From contig CACFTE010000001.1 in the NCBI GenBank assembly GCA_902569105.1, positions 124,001 through 188,000 of the forward strand: a stretch of DNA of 64,000 nucleotides, read 5' to 3'. The notes below the pieces were generated by a model that saw nothing but the letters and a program-made list of their open reading frames with translations, ran no database searches and was not told where the DNA came from. Positions 46,005 through 58,266 of this stretch are shown one piece after another; the first letter of the stretch is position 1; every line of letters starts with the position of its first letter. The position numbers and the translations under genes were made by a program. The DNA comes from an uncultured Pelagibacteraceae bacterium (lineage in GTDB: Bacteria; Pseudomonadota; Alphaproteobacteria; Pelagibacterales; Pelagibacteraceae).

Positions 46005-48160
46005 TTTTTATCTCTCTTTTTAGTTACTTTAGTTCCAGGCATACCCATTGTTGATCTTCCTTTGGGATAAAGTTTATTTTTTAAATCATACTGTCTTACC
46101 TTAGGATTTAAAGTTATTTCTAGCTCTGTACTTTCTAATTTTCTTATTTCATCTCTAATTTTTGCAGCTTCCTCGAATTCTAGGTTTGATGCAGCTTCCT
46201 TCATCCTTTTGTTTAATCCTTTTAAGTGTTTTTTTAAGTTTCCACCAATGTTTGATCCTTCGCTAATTTGCACATAATCTTTTTCATATACACTTTCTAA
46301 AATATCAGATATTTCCTTTTTGACTGATTTAGCATCTATATTATTTTTTATGTTATATGCTAATTGAATTTCTCTTCTTCTATTTGTTTCACTTACAGCT
46401 TTTTTTATACTTTTAGTTTCTTTATCAGCATAAAGAATTACTTTACCATCAACATTTCTTGCTGCTCTTCCGATTGTTTGAATTAAAGATGTTTCAGATC
46501 TTAAAAAACCTTCTTTATCTGCATCTAAAATACCTACCAGAGCACATTCGGGAATATCTAATCCCTCTCTTAATAAATTAATTCCAACTAAAACATCGAA
46601 GACACCCATCCTTAAATCCCTCATAATTTCTATTCTTTCTAAAGTGTCGATGTCTGAATGAAGATATCGAACTTTAATTCCATTTTCATGAAGATACTCG
46701 GTTAAATCTTCTGCCATTTTTTTTGTTAAGGTTGTAACTAATACTCTATTATTGCCTTTAACTACTTCCTTACATTCATGCATTAAATCATCAACCTGAT
46801 TTTTGGCTGGTCTAATTTCTACAACTGGATCAATTAAGCCAGTTGGTCTAATAACTTGATCAATATGTTTTCCTTTAGTTTGATCCAGTTCCCATGGTCC
46901 TGGAGTTGCAGATACAAATATAGTCTGAGTTCTCATAGCATCCCATTCTTCAAATTTAAGTGGACGATTATCCATACATGATGGAAGTCTAAATCCATAC
47001 TCTGCTAATGTACTCTTTCTTGATCTATCTCCTTTAAACATACCATTTAATTGTGGAACTGTTACGTGACTTTCATCAACAAATACTAATGTGTTATCGG
47101 GAAAGTATTCAAACAGTGTAGGAGGCGGCTCTCCAGGTTTTCTACCAGATAAGAATCTTGAATAATTCTCAATCCCTGCACAAGATCCTGTAGCCTCTAT
47201 CATCTCTAAATCAAATTTAGTTCTTTCCTCTAATCTTTGGGCCTCTAATAATTTATTTTGTTCTTTGAATTTTTTTAATGTAATTTCTAATTCTTTTTTT
47301 ATTTTTAATATGGCTTGTTCAATGGTTGGTTTTGGAGTTATATAATGACTGTTTGCATAGATCTTCACTAAATTTAAAGGTTTAACAGTATCACCAGTCA
47401 AAGGATCAAACTCTTCAATATTTTCTAATTTTTCTCCAAACAATGAAAGTCTCCAAGCTCTATCCTCCAAATGACTTGGAAAAATTTCCAAATATTCACC
47501 TCTTGCTCTAAATGTTCCTCGATAAAAATTTTGATCATTTCTTTTATATTGCAACGCAACCAATGATCTAATTATTTGTTCTCTATCATATTCATAATTT
47601 TTTTTTAAGGTCAAAGTCATTTTACTATATGCCTCAACAGAACCTAAACCGTAAATACAAGATACACTGGCAACTATTACAACATCATCTCTTTCTAAAA
47701 GAGATCTTGTTGCAGAGTGTCTCATTCTATCAATTTGTTCATTAATGGATGCCTCTTTCTCAATGTAAGTGTCTGATCTTGGTACATAGGCTTCAGGAGT
47801 ATAGTAGTCGTAGTAAGACACAAAATATTCAACAGCATTTTCCGGAAAAAAAGTTTTCATCTCTCCATAAAGTTGAGCTGCTAGAGTTTTATTTGGTGCA
47901 AGGATTAATGCTGGCCTATTAGTTTCTTCTATAACTTTAGCCATTGTGAACGTTTTACCTGAACCAGTTACCCCAAGCAGAACTTGATTAAATTCACCTT
48001 TTTTTGCAGAACCTACTAATTTTTTTATGGCATCTGGCTGATCTCCAGCGGGTTTAAAGTCAGTAATAAGTTTAAATTCCTTTCCACCCTCAAGTTTACC
48101 AGCTACTTGTGGATTTCTGCTCTGAATTTCTGTAATTAAGTCTTGATATGTATTTTCCAT
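45986..48160 (-). CDS. uvrB: UvrABC system protein B
   Basis: Damage-verifying helicase-like subunit of nucleotide-excision repair. The 724-residue protein has Walker [14 protein letters not shown] near residues 63-75, the beta-hairpin [12 protein letters not shown] near 117-128, helicase motifs VFVDESHVT and QTIGRAARN, and the C-terminal UVR motif [24 protein letters not shown] that binds UvrC. The start lies 36 bases from divergent aspC. It leads the uvrB-SDR-folB-uvrC-pgsA operon. Confidence 0.97.
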   Translation of the reverse strand: MENTYQDLITEIQSRNPQVAGKLEGGKEFKLITDFKPAGDQPDAIKKLVGSAKKGEFNQVLLGVTGSGKTFTMAKVIEETNRPALILAPNKTLAAQLYGEMKTFFPENAVEYFVSYYDYYTPEAYVPRSDTYIEKEASINEQIDRMRHSATRSLLERDDVVIVASVSCIYGLGSVEAYSKMTLTLKKNYEYDREQIIRSLVALQYKRNDQNFYRGTFRARGEYLEIFPSHLEDRAWRLSLFGEKLENIEEFDPLTGDTVKPLNLVKIYANSHYITPKPTIEQAILKIKKELEITLKKFKEQNKLLEAQRLEERTKFDLEMIEATGSCAGIENYSRFLSGRKPGEPPPTLFEYFPDNTLVFVDESHVTVPQLNGMFKGDRSRKSTLAEYGFRLPSCMDNRPLKFEEWDAMRTQTIFVSATPGPWELDQTKGKHIDQVIRPTGLIDPVVEIRPAKNQVDDLMHECKEVVKGNNRVLVTTLTKKMAEDLTEYLHENGIKVRYLHSDIDTLERIEIMRDLRMGVFDVLVGINLLREGLDIPECALVGILDADKEGFLRSETSLIQTIGRAARNVDGKVILYADKETKSIKKAVSETNRRREIQLAYNIKNNIDAKSVKKEISDILESVYEKDYVQISEGSNIGGNLKKHLKGLNKRMKEAASNLEFEEAAKIRDEIRKLESTELEITLNPKVRQYDLKNKLYPKGRSTMGMPGTKVTKKRDKKWKHGR

Positions 48161-48177
48161 AAAGTAAAGAAGGTATT

Positions 48178-49396
<1,219 letters not shown>

Positions 49397-49399
49397 AAA

Positions 49400-50053
49400 G
49401 TGAAAACTGCATTAATTTTTGGATCATCAGGGTTAGTTGGTAAAAACTTATTAAATCAAATTATAAATAATTCAAATTACTCAAAAGTTAAAATTTTTGT
49501 CAGATCTTCTCCTGACATTTCTGATCGAAAAATTGAGATTATAAATACAGATTTTAAGGATTTGGAAATAATTACAAATCTAATAACTGGAGATGATTGT
49601 TTTTTTTGTATTGGAACAACTAAAAAAAACTCTCCAAATAAAAGTGAATACAGAAGAGTTGAGCTTGATCTTCCAAAAAAAATTGCTCAAATTAGCAAAT
49701 CTAATAATGTTAAATCTTTCATATTTGTTTCATCTGGATTTGCTGATCCAAAAAATTCTGGAGATTATCTAAAATTCAAAGGTTTAGTAGAGGAAGAAAT
49801 TAAAAGTCTAAATTTTGAGAAAATTGGAATTTTGAGGCCATCATTTTTATTGGGAAATAGAAAAGAAAATAGAGTAGGTGAAAAAATTGGAATTTTTATA
49901 TTTAAACTATTATCACCTATATTTGTTGGTCCAATTAAGAAAATGAAACCAATTCACTCAGAAAAAGTTGCTAAAGCAATGATAAAAATTGCAAATGAAA
50001 ACATTCAAAAAACAATTTTTGAGTCTAATGAAATTTCAGATTTAGTGAGATAG
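49400..50053 (+). CDS. NAD(P)-binding Rossmann protein, HTATIP2-like
   Basis: A 217-residue atypical SDR. It begins MKTALIFGSSGLVGKNLLNQII (the initiator codon is GTG), a GxxGxxG cofactor loop, and has DCFFCIGTTKK and IGILRPSFLLGNRKENR, the pattern of the HTATIP2/YbjT-like group. The usual catalytic Tyr-x-x-x-Lys appears only as the diverged YLKFK segment (near residue 126). Substrate unknown. It is probably co-transcribed with aspC and overlaps convergent trxB by 12 bases. Confidence 0.85.
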   Translation: MKTALIFGSSGLVGKNLLNQIINNSNYSKVKIFVRSSPDISDRKIEIINTDFKDLEIITNLITGDDCFFCIGTTKKNSPNKSEYRRVELDLPKKIAQISKSNNVKSFIFVSSGFADPKNSGDYLKFKGLVEEEIKSLNFEKIGILRPSFLLGNRKENRVGEKIGIFIFKLLSPIFVGPIKKMKPIHSEKVAKAMIKIANENIQKTIFESNEISDLVR

Positions 50054-50986
50054 AAATTTTTCAGCTTCTAGTGCTGCCATACAGCCCATTCCTGCAGCAG
50101 TAACAGCTTGTCTAAATATTTTATCTTTAACATCACCGGCCGCAAAAACACCAGGCACATTAGTTTCAGTAGAATCTGCTTTAGTTACAAGATATCCTTC
50201 TTTATCCATCTCAAGCTGGTTTTTGAACAATTCAGTTGCAGGATCATGTCCTATAGCAATAAAAAGACCATCTATTTTTAGTTCTTTATTTTCATTTGTT
50301 TTTACATTTTTTATTTTTAAACCAGTTACATTTTTAGGATCTTTGTCACCAATTACTTCTTCAACTACTGTATCCCAAATTATTTCGATTTTTTTATTAT
50401 CCATTAATTTTTTTTGAAGCATTTTCTCTGCTCTCAACGAGTCTCTTCTATGTATTAATTGAACTTTTGATGCAAATTTAGTTAAAAACATTGCTTCCTC
50501 AACAGCCGCGTTACCTCCACCAACAACAGCAACCGTTTTATCTTTAAAGAAAAATCCATCACATGTTGCACATGCAGAAACTCCAAACCCTCTAAAATTT
50601 TGCTCAGAGTCTAGTTGTAACCATCTGGCTTGAGCGCCCGTAGATATAATTATAGAGTCAGCTGTATATACTTGCCCGCTATCTCCAACTGCTTCAAATG
50701 GATTTTTTTTTAAATCTACTGATTTAATATGATCTTGTATCATTTCAGTTCCAACAGCTTCAGCTTGACCTTTCATCTGATCCATTAGCCAAGGTCCTTG
50801 AATTACCTCAGAAAATCCTGGGTAATTTTCCACATCTGTTGTAGTCGTTAATTGTCCACCAGGCTGAATTCCATGAACTAAAATAGGTTTTAACATGGCT
50901 CTTGCCGCATAAACTGCAGCAGTGTATCCAGCTGGTCCTGATCCAATTATTAACACTTTTGTATGTTTAGTTGGATTTTGTGTCAT
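50042..50986 (-). CDS. trxB: Thioredoxin-disulfide reductase
   Basis: NADPH flavoenzyme that reduces thioredoxin. The 314-residue protein has FAD motif VLIIGSGPAGYTAAVYAARA, the redox-active CATC (C139, C142), the NADPH motif VVGGGNAAVEEAMFL and the C-terminal GVFAAGDVKDKIFRQAVTAAGMGCMAALEAE. Fully standard. It is divergent from the ELM1-family gene with only 21 bases between start codons. Confidence 0.97.
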   Translation of the reverse strand: MTQNPTKHTKVLIIGSGPAGYTAAVYAARAMLKPILVHGIQPGGQLTTTTDVENYPGFSEVIQGPWLMDQMKGQAEAVGTEMIQDHIKSVDLKKNPFEAVGDSGQVYTADSIIISTGAQARWLQLDSEQNFRGFGVSACATCDGFFFKDKTVAVVGGGNAAVEEAMFLTKFASKVQLIHRRDSLRAEKMLQKKLMDNKKIEIIWDTVVEEVIGDKDPKNVTGLKIKNVKTNENKELKIDGLFIAIGHDPATELFKNQLEMDKEGYLVTKADSTETNVPGVFAAGDVKDKIFRQAVTAAGMGCMAALEAEKFLSH

Positions 50987-51007
50987 ACGGTGTCTATATA
51001 GTAATTA

Positions 51008-51946
51008 ATGAATAAATTAAAAGGTTTATTATTAACTGAAGGGTTACATGGAATGATAAGTCAGGTTGAGGGCTTAGCAAAAGCACTTGATTTAGATTAT
51101 TTTCACGAGAAAGTTGAACTGAATAGTCCTTGGAATTTAGTTCCACCTTCACTAACTCCAAAAAAAAAATTTATTTTCAAGAATCAAATAAACAAAGAAT
51201 ATGATGTTATAATTTCTTGTGGAAGAAAAAGTGTAATACCATCTATCGTACTTAAAAAAAATTCAAATAAAAAAATTGTAAATATTCATATTCAAAATCC
51301 AAAAGTATCCCTTGAAAATTTTGATATTGTAGTCGCTCCAGATCATGACAGTTTAGATGGGCCCAATGTATTAATCTCAAAGGGCGCTATTCATTATCTA
51401 ACATTAGATGAAATTCATAAAGCTAAAGATTATTTGCTAAACAAAATAGAAAAACAAAAAGAAGTTGTAACTTTGATTTTAGGCGGACCTACAAAATATT
51501 ATAATTACGATAACGAAAGCATGATACAGATATTTTCGAAGATCAATAAACAGATTCTTGAAAAGAATATGCAATTAATAATAATTCCTTCAAATCGAAC
51601 TCCAGAAAAAATTATTCAATTCGCAAAAGAGTATTTTAATAAAAATCGTTTAATAGTAGATAGTGTAGATAAACAAGCATATCTATCAAGTTTAGCACTA
51701 GCCAAGTATATAATTGTTACATGTGATTCGAGTTCCATGATTTCCGAGGCAGCTCTTACTGGAAAACCTGTTTATGTCGCAATGATTCCAGCAATGAGGA
51801 ATGATATAAGATTTCAAAAGTTTAGAAATCTATTAGAAAGCATGAATATAATTAGAAAATTAGAAGACAGCCTAGACACTTGGAGCTATGAAAAATTAGA
51901 TGAAACAAATAGAATAGCAAAACAAATAAAAGAAAAATTATTTTAA
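51008..51946 (+). CDS. ELM1-family protein (DUF1022)
   Basis: A 312-residue protein resembling the mitochondrial fission ELM1 family of plants and alphaproteobacteria, whose fold is like GT-B glycosyltransferases. Seen blocks are LLLTEGLHGMISQVEGLAKAL at the N-terminus, PSLTPKKKFIF, VVAPDHDSLDGPNVLISKGAIH, LILGGPTKYYNYD and YIIVTCDSSSMISEAALTGKPVYVAMI. The biochemical role in bacteria is not established. One-base overlap with the next gene suggests joint expression. Confidence 0.85.
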   Translation: MNKLKGLLLTEGLHGMISQVEGLAKALDLDYFHEKVELNSPWNLVPPSLTPKKKFIFKNQINKEYDVIISCGRKSVIPSIVLKKNSNKKIVNIHIQNPKVSLENFDIVVAPDHDSLDGPNVLISKGAIHYLTLDEIHKAKDYLLNKIEKQKEVVTLILGGPTKYYNYDNESMIQIFSKINKQILEKNMQLIIIPSNRTPEKIIQFAKEYFNKNRLIVDSVDKQAYLSSLALAKYIIVTCDSSSMISEAALTGKPVYVAMIPAMRNDIRFQKFRNLLESMNIIRKLEDSLDTWSYEKLDETNRIAKQIKEKLF

Positions 51947-52608
51947 TGTCGTTTCTTAATTCAATTAATAATAACTCAAAAAAATTTACTGATCCTTTTG
52001 ATCATTGGGAGCTGAATAAACCTTTAACAGAGGAACAAATTAACGAAATTATTAATGCAGACATAGCAAATCCATCAGAGCACAACCTAAACTATGATGG
52101 AACCAGAGCAATAGATGGTGGCGAAGGAAGTTTCAGACAGGGAATCGTAGACGGTGGGAAAGCTTTAAAATTTAGATGTTTCGTAACAAAAGAAAATACT
52201 AATAACTTTCCGCATTTAACAAATTTCATAAACGAGCTTCAAAGTAAAAAAACTACAGCAAAAGTTTCCGAGTTAACCGGGAAAGATTTATCTAATTCTT
52301 ATGTAAGAGTAGAAGTTATTTGCGACCGACAAGGTTTTTGGTTAAAGCCACACTGTGATATTAAAGAAAAATTAATGTCATGTTTATTGTTTGTTAATAA
52401 GCATAATGAAAGTGAAGATTTAGGTACTGATTTTTATGATAATAATCTTAAAAAAGTAAAGACCCTTCCTTACAAAGATAACTACGGTTATTTCTTTACA
52501 AGTGGACCAAATACTTGGCACGGCATGGAAAAGAAAGAAATTAAAAAAGAAAGAAGATGTCTACAAGTAAATTACGTAACTTTCGAAACTGATTGGAAAG
52601 TCGATTAA
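51946..52608 (+). CDS. 2-oxoglutarate/Fe(II) oxygenase-like protein
   Basis: A 220-residue soluble protein with a plausible jelly-roll iron site: H136 and D138 in LKPHCDIKEK, a distal H192 in NTWHGMEKK, and R203/R204 as candidate 2-oxoglutarate ligands. The spacing and the FFTSGPNTWHG strand fit the 2OG-Fe(II) dioxygenase superfamily, but I do not recognise the subfamily or substrate. It is coupled to the ELM1-family gene and its last bases overlap the end of a tiny convergent gene. Confidence 0.7.
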   Translation: MSFLNSINNNSKKFTDPFDHWELNKPLTEEQINEIINADIANPSEHNLNYDGTRAIDGGEGSFRQGIVDGGKALKFRCFVTKENTNNFPHLTNFINELQSKKTTAKVSELTGKDLSNSYVRVEVICDRQGFWLKPHCDIKEKLMSCLLFVNKHNESEDLGTDFYDNNLKKVKTLPYKDNYGYFFTSGPNTWHGMEKKEIKKERRCLQVNYVTFETDWKVD

Positions 52609-52709
52609 TTAGCTGAATTCAAAAGTCTGAATAAAGATGCAATAATCCCGTGACCAGATAATTCAATCGCTATAATAATTATTACAAATAGAATTATTTT
52701 TTTGTTCAT
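52605..52709 (-). CDS. Tiny one-helix membrane protein (34 residues)
   Basis: The frame begins MNKKIILFVIIIIAIELSGHG and ends LFRLLNSAN, giving a lysine-anchored single membrane helix followed by a short tail. Its ATG overlaps the stop of the next tiny gene upstream as ATGA, the coupling style used for real gene pairs here. No family recognised. Translation is not proven; small size is the main doubt. Confidence 0.5.
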   Translation of the reverse strand: MNKKIILFVIIIIAIELSGHGIIASLFRLLNSAN

Positions 52710-52831
52710 TTAATTAAAATAAATAATATTAACAACACCCAAAAGAAACCATAATAGTAGTATATATACTTTTTAGCAAACATTCTTGGTACGCTTTGTG
52801 TTTCTTTAAAATTTTTCTTTTTTTGCTTCAT
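52706..52831 (-). CDS. Tiny one-helix membrane protein (41 residues)
   Basis: The frame begins MKQKKKNFKETQSVPRMFAK and ends YGFFWVLLILFILIK: a basic cytosolic segment followed by one C-terminal helix preceded by a run of tyrosines, like small respiratory or translocase accessory subunits. It starts eight bases after the MOSC gene stop and is coupled by ATGA to the 34-residue gene. No family recognised. Confidence 0.5.
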   Translation of the reverse strand: MKQKKKNFKETQSVPRMFAKKYIYYYYGFFWVLLILFILIK

Positions 52832-52839
52832 ACTAGATA

Positions 52840-53286
52840 TTATGTTTTGATAGTTATTTTGTCTCCAACATTTATTGTCCCAGAGGAAAGAATTTCACAC
52901 CTTAAACCACCTCTTCTTAAAAACTCTTTTATAATATTGCTTTTGCCAAGTCTTTGTTGTAGATCTTTACAAGGCCTACATAAATCATTTACTTTTAATT
53001 TTATATTACCCACTAGAATTGTTTTACCAACTAAATCATTTAGTTTAATATTTCTTGTGATTATATTTCTTCTAAATTCTACATAAGTAAATTTCGTATT
53101 AAAAGTATTATTGTAATAATCAATATTTTCACTTTCTATCAGAGTAATTTGTTCTCTATCACCGTTGAAATCATGAAAATATCTATCACCTACAATACCT
53201 TTTGAGGCAACTACTTCGATGCTTTCTTTTTTTTCTATTTCTTGATTATTTTTTTCAGTAATTCCAATTTCATAGACGACAGACAT
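52840..53286 (-). CDS. MOSC-domain protein
   Basis: MOSC domains occur in molybdenum-cofactor sulfurases and related enzymes. The 148-residue single-domain protein has GIVGDRYFHDFNGDREQITLIESENI, FRRNIITRNIKLNDLVGKTI, and LCRPCKDLQQRLGKSNIIKEFLRRGGLRCEIL, with the conserved Cys near residue 105 and 129. It may handle a molybdenum- or sulfur-bearing group; substrate unknown. Its start overlaps the carB stop by one base. Confidence 0.88.
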   Translation of the reverse strand: MSVVYEIGITEKNNQEIEKKESIEVVASKGIVGDRYFHDFNGDREQITLIESENIDYYNNTFNTKFTYVEFRRNIITRNIKLNDLVGKTILVGNIKLKVNDLCRPCKDLQQRLGKSNIIKEFLRRGGLRCEILSSGTINVGDKITIKT

Positions 53287-56200
53287 TAATTATCCTGAAG
53301 TGATTTTACTGTTAGTTTTTTTGTTTTAAGAGATTTAATTGCTTCTAAAAAAGCATAGGCAGTTGACATATTTGTACAATATGGAACTTTATTAATAAGT
53401 GTTGCTCTTCTAATGGCTCTTGCATCACTAACTCGATGTTTTTTGTCTCCACCACCAGTATTAATTACTAAAGAAATTTTATTCGAATTTAATACATCAA
53501 CTATATTTGGACCACCCGAACTTAATTTATTTATTGTTTTACATCTCATTCCATTTTCTTTGATTGTATCAGAAGTGCCTTTTGTACCTGATAAAGAAAA
53601 TCCAAGCTTAGATAATCTTTGTGCTATTCCAACAATTTCTTGTTTGTGAGTATCTTTAACTGACAAAAATGCCAATCCACTTGTTGGCAAAGAGTTAGAA
53701 GCTGCAATTTGACTTTTTGCAATAGCCATTCCAAAGTCATCATCAAAACCCATTACTTCACCAGTTGATTTCATTTCAGGACCAAGAAGAACATCGCTGT
53801 CAGGAAATTTGTTAAATGGAAATACAGCCTCTTTGACTGCAAATCTTTTATTAGTTTTATATTTTAATTTATATTTTGATAAATTTTCACCAGTCATAAT
53901 TCTTGATGCAATTTTTGCTAAAGAAATTCCATTTGCTTTTGATACAAATGGCACTGTTCTACTTGCTCTTGGGTTTACTTCTATAACAAAAACTTCATCT
54001 TTTTTTATGGCAAATTGAATATTTAAAAACCCCTTAACCTTTAAAGCTAATGCGAGCTTTCTAGTTTGTACTTTTAACTCTTTTAATATTTCTTTTTTAA
54101 TTGAAATAGGAGGAAGACAGCAAGCAGAGTCTCCAGAATGAATTCCCGCCTCTTCTATATGTTGCATAATTCCTGCAATATAAACATCTTTGCCGTCAGA
54201 TATTGCATCAACATCTACTTCCATTGCATTATTGATAAATTTATCAATCAGTATTGGATTATCCTCGGAGGCTTTAAATGCTTCATTTATGAATTCTCTA
54301 AGCTGACTTTTGTCATGAACTATTTCCATTGCTCTTCCACCTAGCACATACGATGGTCTTACAACTACTGGAAGACCAATATTTTCTGCTATTTTCATTG
54401 CTTGATCAAATTTAAATGCAATACCACTTTCTGCTTGTTTTAAATTTAATTTTATCAATAAATCTCTAAATTGATCTCTGTCTTCAGCTAAATCGATAGA
54501 AGCATACTGGGTCCCTAAGATTGGCAATTTATTTTCATGTAAAAATTTAGCAAGCTTGATAGGGGTTTGTCCTCCAAATTGAGCTATTATTCCGATTAAA
54601 TTTCCTTTTGATTGTTCTTTTAAAATTATATTGTGAACATATTCCTCAATTAATGGTTCAAAATACAATCTATCACTCGTATCATAATCTGTTGAAACAG
54701 TTTCAGGATTACAATTTACCATTATTGTTTCAAAACCTGCTTCTTTAAGTGAAAAACTTGCTTGGCAACAGCAGTAATCAAACTCAATACCTTGGCCAAT
54801 TCTATTAGGTCCACCGCCAAGAATTATAATTTTTTTCTTATTACTAGGGTCTGCTTCACATTCTGTCTTTAAGGCGAGGTTTCTCTGATAAGTCGAATAC
54901 ATATAAGGAGTGAAAGATTTGAACTCAGCAGCACAAGTATCAACCTTTTTAAATACTGGAAAGACTTTAAGAGCAATTCTTTTTGATCTAACAACTTTTT
55001 CTTTAAGTCCAGTAATTTTAGATAATTTTTTATCAGAAAACCCTATAGATTTAATTCTATTAAATTCTTGAAAAGTTTTGGGAAGACCTTTTTTGCTTAT
55101 AGAATTTTCCTCATCTACAAGTTCTTTTATTTGATTAAGAAACCATGGATCAACCTTCGAAAGTTTATAAACTTTATCTAAGCTTATTTTTTTTCTAAAA
55201 GCTTCTGCAATCAAAAGTAGTTTATTTGGCACATTAATCTTTAATTGTTTTAAAATATCATTTTTAGAATAGTTGAAAATATTATCTAACCCAGATAATC
55301 CAGTTTCAAGAGATACCAGAGCTTTTTGGAATGACTCTTTGAAATTTCTACCAATTGCCATTGCTTCACCAACTGATCTCATAGAAGTGCCTAATACAGC
55401 TTTTGTGTCTGAGAATTTTTCAAAAGTAAATCTAGGTATTTTTGTTACTACATAATCAATTGTTGGTTCAAACGAGGCTGGTGTTGTTTTTGTAATTTCA
55501 TTTTTTAATTCATCTAAAGTATAGCCAACTGCCAATTTTGCAGCAACTTTAGCAATTGGAAAACCAGTTGCCTTAGATGCTAATGCTGAAGATCTTGAAA
55601 CTCTTGGGTTCATTTCAATTATGACCATCCTTCCATTTTTTGGATTAATGGCAAATTGAACATTTGAACCACCAGTCTCTACACCAATTTTTCTTAAACA
55701 TGCAATAGATGCATTTCTCATTACTTGGTATTCTTTATCTGTTAAGGTCAGAGCTGGTGCTATAGTAACCGAGTCTCCAGTGTGTGTTCCCATTGGATCT
55801 ATGTTTTCGATAGAGCAAATTATTATGCAGTTGTCATTTCTATCTCTAACAACTTCCATTTCAAATTCTTTCCACCCATCAAGACACTCTTCCACAAGAA
55901 CTTGGTTTTGCAGCGACTCATGCATTCCCTCTTTAACAATTTTAAAAAAATCTTTTTTAGTTCTAGCTATCCCGCCACCTAGACCTCCTAGAGTAAATGA
56001 TGGTCGTATTATTGCTGGCAATCCAATTTTTCTTAATGTTTGTTTTGCTTTTTTAAAGTTATTTAAAATTTCTGACTTAGGAAGATCAATTCCAATATCA
56101 GACATATTCTTCCTGAATTTTTTTCTATCCTCAGCATTTTCTATTGCTTTAGAATTTGCACCAATTAGTTCAATCTTATACTTTTTAAGTAGCCCAATTT

Positions 56201-56510
56201 TTTCTGCTTTAATTGCTAAATTTAAAGCAGTTTGTCCTCCCATAGTTGGAAGAATTGCTTCTGGTTTTTCTTTTTTTATTATTTCTTCCAGAACCTCAAT
56301 TGATATTGGTTCAATATAAGTTTTGTCAGCAACACCTGGATCAGTCATGATAGTTGCTGGATTTGAATTTACCAATATAACTTTATAGCCTTCATCTTTT
56401 AGCGCTTTGCATGCTTGTGTTCCTGAATAATCAAATTCACAAGCTTGTCCAATAATTATTGGACCTGCTCCAACGACTAATATTTTTTTAATGTCTTTTC
56501 TTTTTGGCAT
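53286..56510 (-). CDS. carB: Carbamoyl-phosphate synthase large subunit
   Basis: Makes carbamoyl phosphate for pyrimidine and arginine synthesis. The 1074-residue protein has two ATP-grasp halves: [21 protein letters not shown] / [13 protein letters not shown] / [18 protein letters not shown] in the first and [20 protein letters not shown] / [13 protein letters not shown] / [18 protein letters not shown] in the second. A C-terminal MGS-like regulatory domain follows from about 940. The first 23 bases overlap the end of carA. Several long antisense frames across it are shadows. Confidence 0.98.
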   Translation of the reverse strand: MPKRKDIKKILVVGAGPIIIGQACEFDYSGTQACKALKDEGYKVILVNSNPATIMTDPGVADKTYIEPISIEVLEEIIKKEKPEAILPTMGGQTALNLAIKAEKIGLLKKYKIELIGANSKAIENAEDRKKFRKNMSDIGIDLPKSEILNNFKKAKQTLRKIGLPAIIRPSFTLGGLGGGIARTKKDFFKIVKEGMHESLQNQVLVEECLDGWKEFEMEVVRDRNDNCIIICSIENIDPMGTHTGDSVTIAPALTLTDKEYQVMRNASIACLRKIGVETGGSNVQFAINPKNGRMVIIEMNPRVSRSSALASKATGFPIAKVAAKLAVGYTLDELKNEITKTTPASFEPTIDYVVTKIPRFTFEKFSDTKAVLGTSMRSVGEAMAIGRNFKESFQKALVSLETGLSGLDNIFNYSKNDILKQLKINVPNKLLLIAEAFRKKISLDKVYKLSKVDPWFLNQIKELVDEENSISKKGLPKTFQEFNRIKSIGFSDKKLSKITGLKEKVVRSKRIALKVFPVFKKVDTCAAEFKSFTPYMYSTYQRNLALKTECEADPSNKKKIIILGGGPNRIGQGIEFDYCCCQASFSLKEAGFETIMVNCNPETVSTDYDTSDRLYFEPLIEEYVHNIILKEQSKGNLIGIIAQFGGQTPIKLAKFLHENKLPILGTQYASIDLAEDRDQFRDLLIKLNLKQAESGIAFKFDQAMKIAENIGLPVVVRPSYVLGGRAMEIVHDKSQLREFINEAFKASEDNPILIDKFINNAMEVDVDAISDGKDVYIAGIMQHIEEAGIHSGDSACCLPPISIKKEILKELKVQTRKLALALKVKGFLNIQFAIKKDEVFVIEVNPRASRTVPFVSKANGISLAKIASRIMTGENLSKYKLKYKTNKRFAVKEAVFPFNKFPDSDVLLGPEMKSTGEVMGFDDDFGMAIAKSQIAASNSLPTSGLAFLSVKDTHKQEIVGIAQRLSKLGFSLSGTKGTSDTIKENGMRCKTINKLSSGGPNIVDVLNSNKISLVINTGGGDKKHRVSDARAIRRATLINKVPYCTNMSTAYAFLEAIKSLKTKKLTVKSLQDN

Positions 56511-57681
56511 ATTTTTTTACTTCTTTAATAAAATCATTAAATAGGTAGTGACTATCCTGCGGACCAGGATTTGACTCTGGATGATACTGAACTGAAAAAA
56601 CTGGTTTATTTTTTAATTTAATTCCCTCTATACAGTTATCAAAGAGAGATCTATGAGTAATCTCAACATTTTTTGGTAAACTTTCTTTAACAACTTCAAA
56701 TCCATGATTTTGACTTGTAATCTCAACTTTTTTTGACATTAAATTTTTAACTGGATGATTAGCGCCTCTATGTCCTAATTTCATTTTTTTTGTTTTTGCA
56801 TTTAACGCTAATGCTAAAATTTGATGACCTAGACAAATACCAAAAACTGGAAGATTTGATTTTATTAATTTTTGAACAGTTGAAATTGCATATTTACCTG
56901 TAGCAGCTGGATCGCCTGGACCATTTGATAAAAATATGCCATGAGGTTTTAGTTTTAATAAATTTTCAGCACTTTCTTTACAGGATACAACTTTTACTTC
57001 GCAATTAAAATTAGAAAAGTATCTTAAAATATTTTTTTTAATTCCATAATCTATCGCAATAACTCTAAATTTTATTTTGTTATTTTTTTTATAACCTTCT
57101 TCTTTGCTCCATGTCTTAAGGCCTTTCCAAGTATAATTTTTTCTAGTTGATACCTCCTGTGCAAGATCCATTCCATTTAAACCAGGCCAATTAGTTGTTT
57201 TTTTAATTAGTTTCTTAATATTAAATTTCCCAAATTTATTATTTGAAATAGTGCCTTTGGGAGCCCCTTTATCTCTAATAAAATTGGTTAAACTTCTAGT
57301 ATCAAGCCCCGTAATACCTACAATTTTATTTTTTTTAAGCCATTCATCTAAGTTTTTAAGAGATCTATAGTTTGACGCATTTGTTATTTCTGAATTTAAA
57401 ATCACACCTCTTGTCCAAATTTTATCCGACTCTATATCTTCATTGTTTGTTCCAACATTGCCGATGTGAGGAAAAGTGAAGTTAATTATTTGTCCGGCAT
57501 ATGATGGGTCAGATATAATTTCCTGATAACCAGTCAAAGAAGTATTAAAGCACACCTCTCCAGTTGCTTCACCCTGATAGCCAAGTCCAATACCTCTGAA
57601 GATCGTTTTATTATCTAAAACTAAAATAGCGGACGAAAATTTTGATTTAATTGCAATTTTATTTTTGTGTTTTTCTTTCAA
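56488..57681 (-). CDS. carA: Carbamoyl-phosphate synthase small subunit
   Basis: Glutaminase subunit feeding ammonia to CarB. The 397-residue protein has the N-terminal domain ([40 protein letters not shown]) and a class I glutamine amidotransferase domain with [14 protein letters not shown] (catalytic Cys near residue 285) and the His-Glu pair in [14 protein letters not shown]. The start is TTG, about 13 residues before the usual family start; no upstream ATG in frame and no clear Shine-Dalgarno. Two palindromic elements lie just upstream. Confidence 0.96.
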   Translation of the reverse strand: MKEKHKNKIAIKSKFSSAILVLDNKTIFRGIGLGYQGEATGEVCFNTSLTGYQEIISDPSYAGQIINFTFPHIGNVGTNNEDIESDKIWTRGVILNSEITNASNYRSLKNLDEWLKKNKIVGITGLDTRSLTNFIRDKGAPKGTISNNKFGKFNIKKLIKKTTNWPGLNGMDLAQEVSTRKNYTWKGLKTWSKEEGYKKNNKIKFRVIAIDYGIKKNILRYFSNFNCEVKVVSCKESAENLLKLKPHGIFLSNGPGDPAATGKYAISTVQKLIKSNLPVFGICLGHQILALALNAKTKKMKLGHRGANHPVKNLMSKKVEITSQNHGFEVVKESLPKNVEITHRSLFDNCIEGIKLKNKPVFSVQYHPESNPGPQDSHYLFNDFIKEVKKYAKKKRH

Positions 57682-57685
57682 TTAC

Positions 57686-57721
57686 AACTCATGAGTTAAA
57701 GGTTAATACAATAAAACCTTT
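57686..57721 (-). promoter_or_regulatory. Palindrome and hairpin in the carA leader
   Basis: AACTCATGAGTT (57686-57697) is a perfect 12-base palindrome, immediately followed by AAAGGTT (57698-57704) and its complement AACCTTT (57715-57721) around a ten-base loop. On the minus strand the hairpin comes first, then the palindrome five bases before the carA TTG. The element could be an operator or leader structure for pyrimidine/arginine control. Function is inferred from position only. Confidence 0.45.
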
Positions 57722-57804
57722 ATTTGCACAACACCTCTATAACAATTTTTTTAAAAAACAATTTTTTCTTTTGAAGAAAGTTTACTATAAAGTAAGTTAA
57801 AAAT

Positions 57805-58266
57805 ATGAGCCTAAGAGAGAAAATTCAGACTGATTATAAAAATGCTTTAAAATCTAAAGATAAAAATAAAATATCAACTTACAGGTTAATTTTAGCTGGT
57901 GTTAAAGACTTAGATATTAATAACAGGTCCGGTCCTGAAAAAAAGGAAACCGACGATGAGGATATTAAAAAATTACTAAAAAAAATGATAAAGCAGAGAT
58001 CCGAATCGATAGAAGTTTATAAAAAAAACAATCGAAGTGATTTATTAGAGATTGAACAAGGTGAAGTTTCTATTCTTACTGAATATCTTCCAAAACAGTT
58101 AAGTGATGAGGAAACTAAAAAGATTTGTGAAGATATAGTTTCTTCTTTAGGTGCGTCTTCTATAAAAGATATGGGAAGAGTTATGGGAGAATTAAAAAAA
58201 AAATATGCCGATACCGTTGATTTTGCTAAAGCAGGAATGGTTTTAAAAGAGTTATTTAACAAATAA
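57805..58266 (+). CDS. GatB/YqeY-domain protein
   Basis: A 153-residue YqeY-type protein resembling the C-terminal tRNA-binding domain of GatB. It has MSLREKIQTDYKNALKSKDKNKISTYRLILAGVKD, KQRSESIEVYKKNNRSDLLEIEQGEVSILTEYLPKQLSDEE and MGRVMGELKKKY...DFAKAGMVLKELF. Its exact function is unknown. It lies directly before dnaG and rpoD, the conserved yqeY-dnaG-rpoD macromolecular-synthesis order, with a one-base overlap with dnaG. Confidence 0.94.
   Translation: MSLREKIQTDYKNALKSKDKNKISTYRLILAGVKDLDINNRSGPEKKETDDEDIKKLLKKMIKQRSESIEVYKKNNRSDLLEIEQGEVSILTEYLPKQLSDEETKKICEDIVSSLGASSIKDMGRVMGELKKKYADTVDFAKAGMVLKELFNK

Noticed and set aside
55780-56319. 179-codon open frame opposite carB
   Set aside because: It lies wholly within the conserved first ATP-grasp half of carB and mirrors its codons; no start signal or family motif.
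57765-57804. Sigma-70 promoter before the yqeY gene
   Set aside because: TTGAAG and TATAAA are present, but the nine-base spacing is too short for a standard promoter, so none is called.
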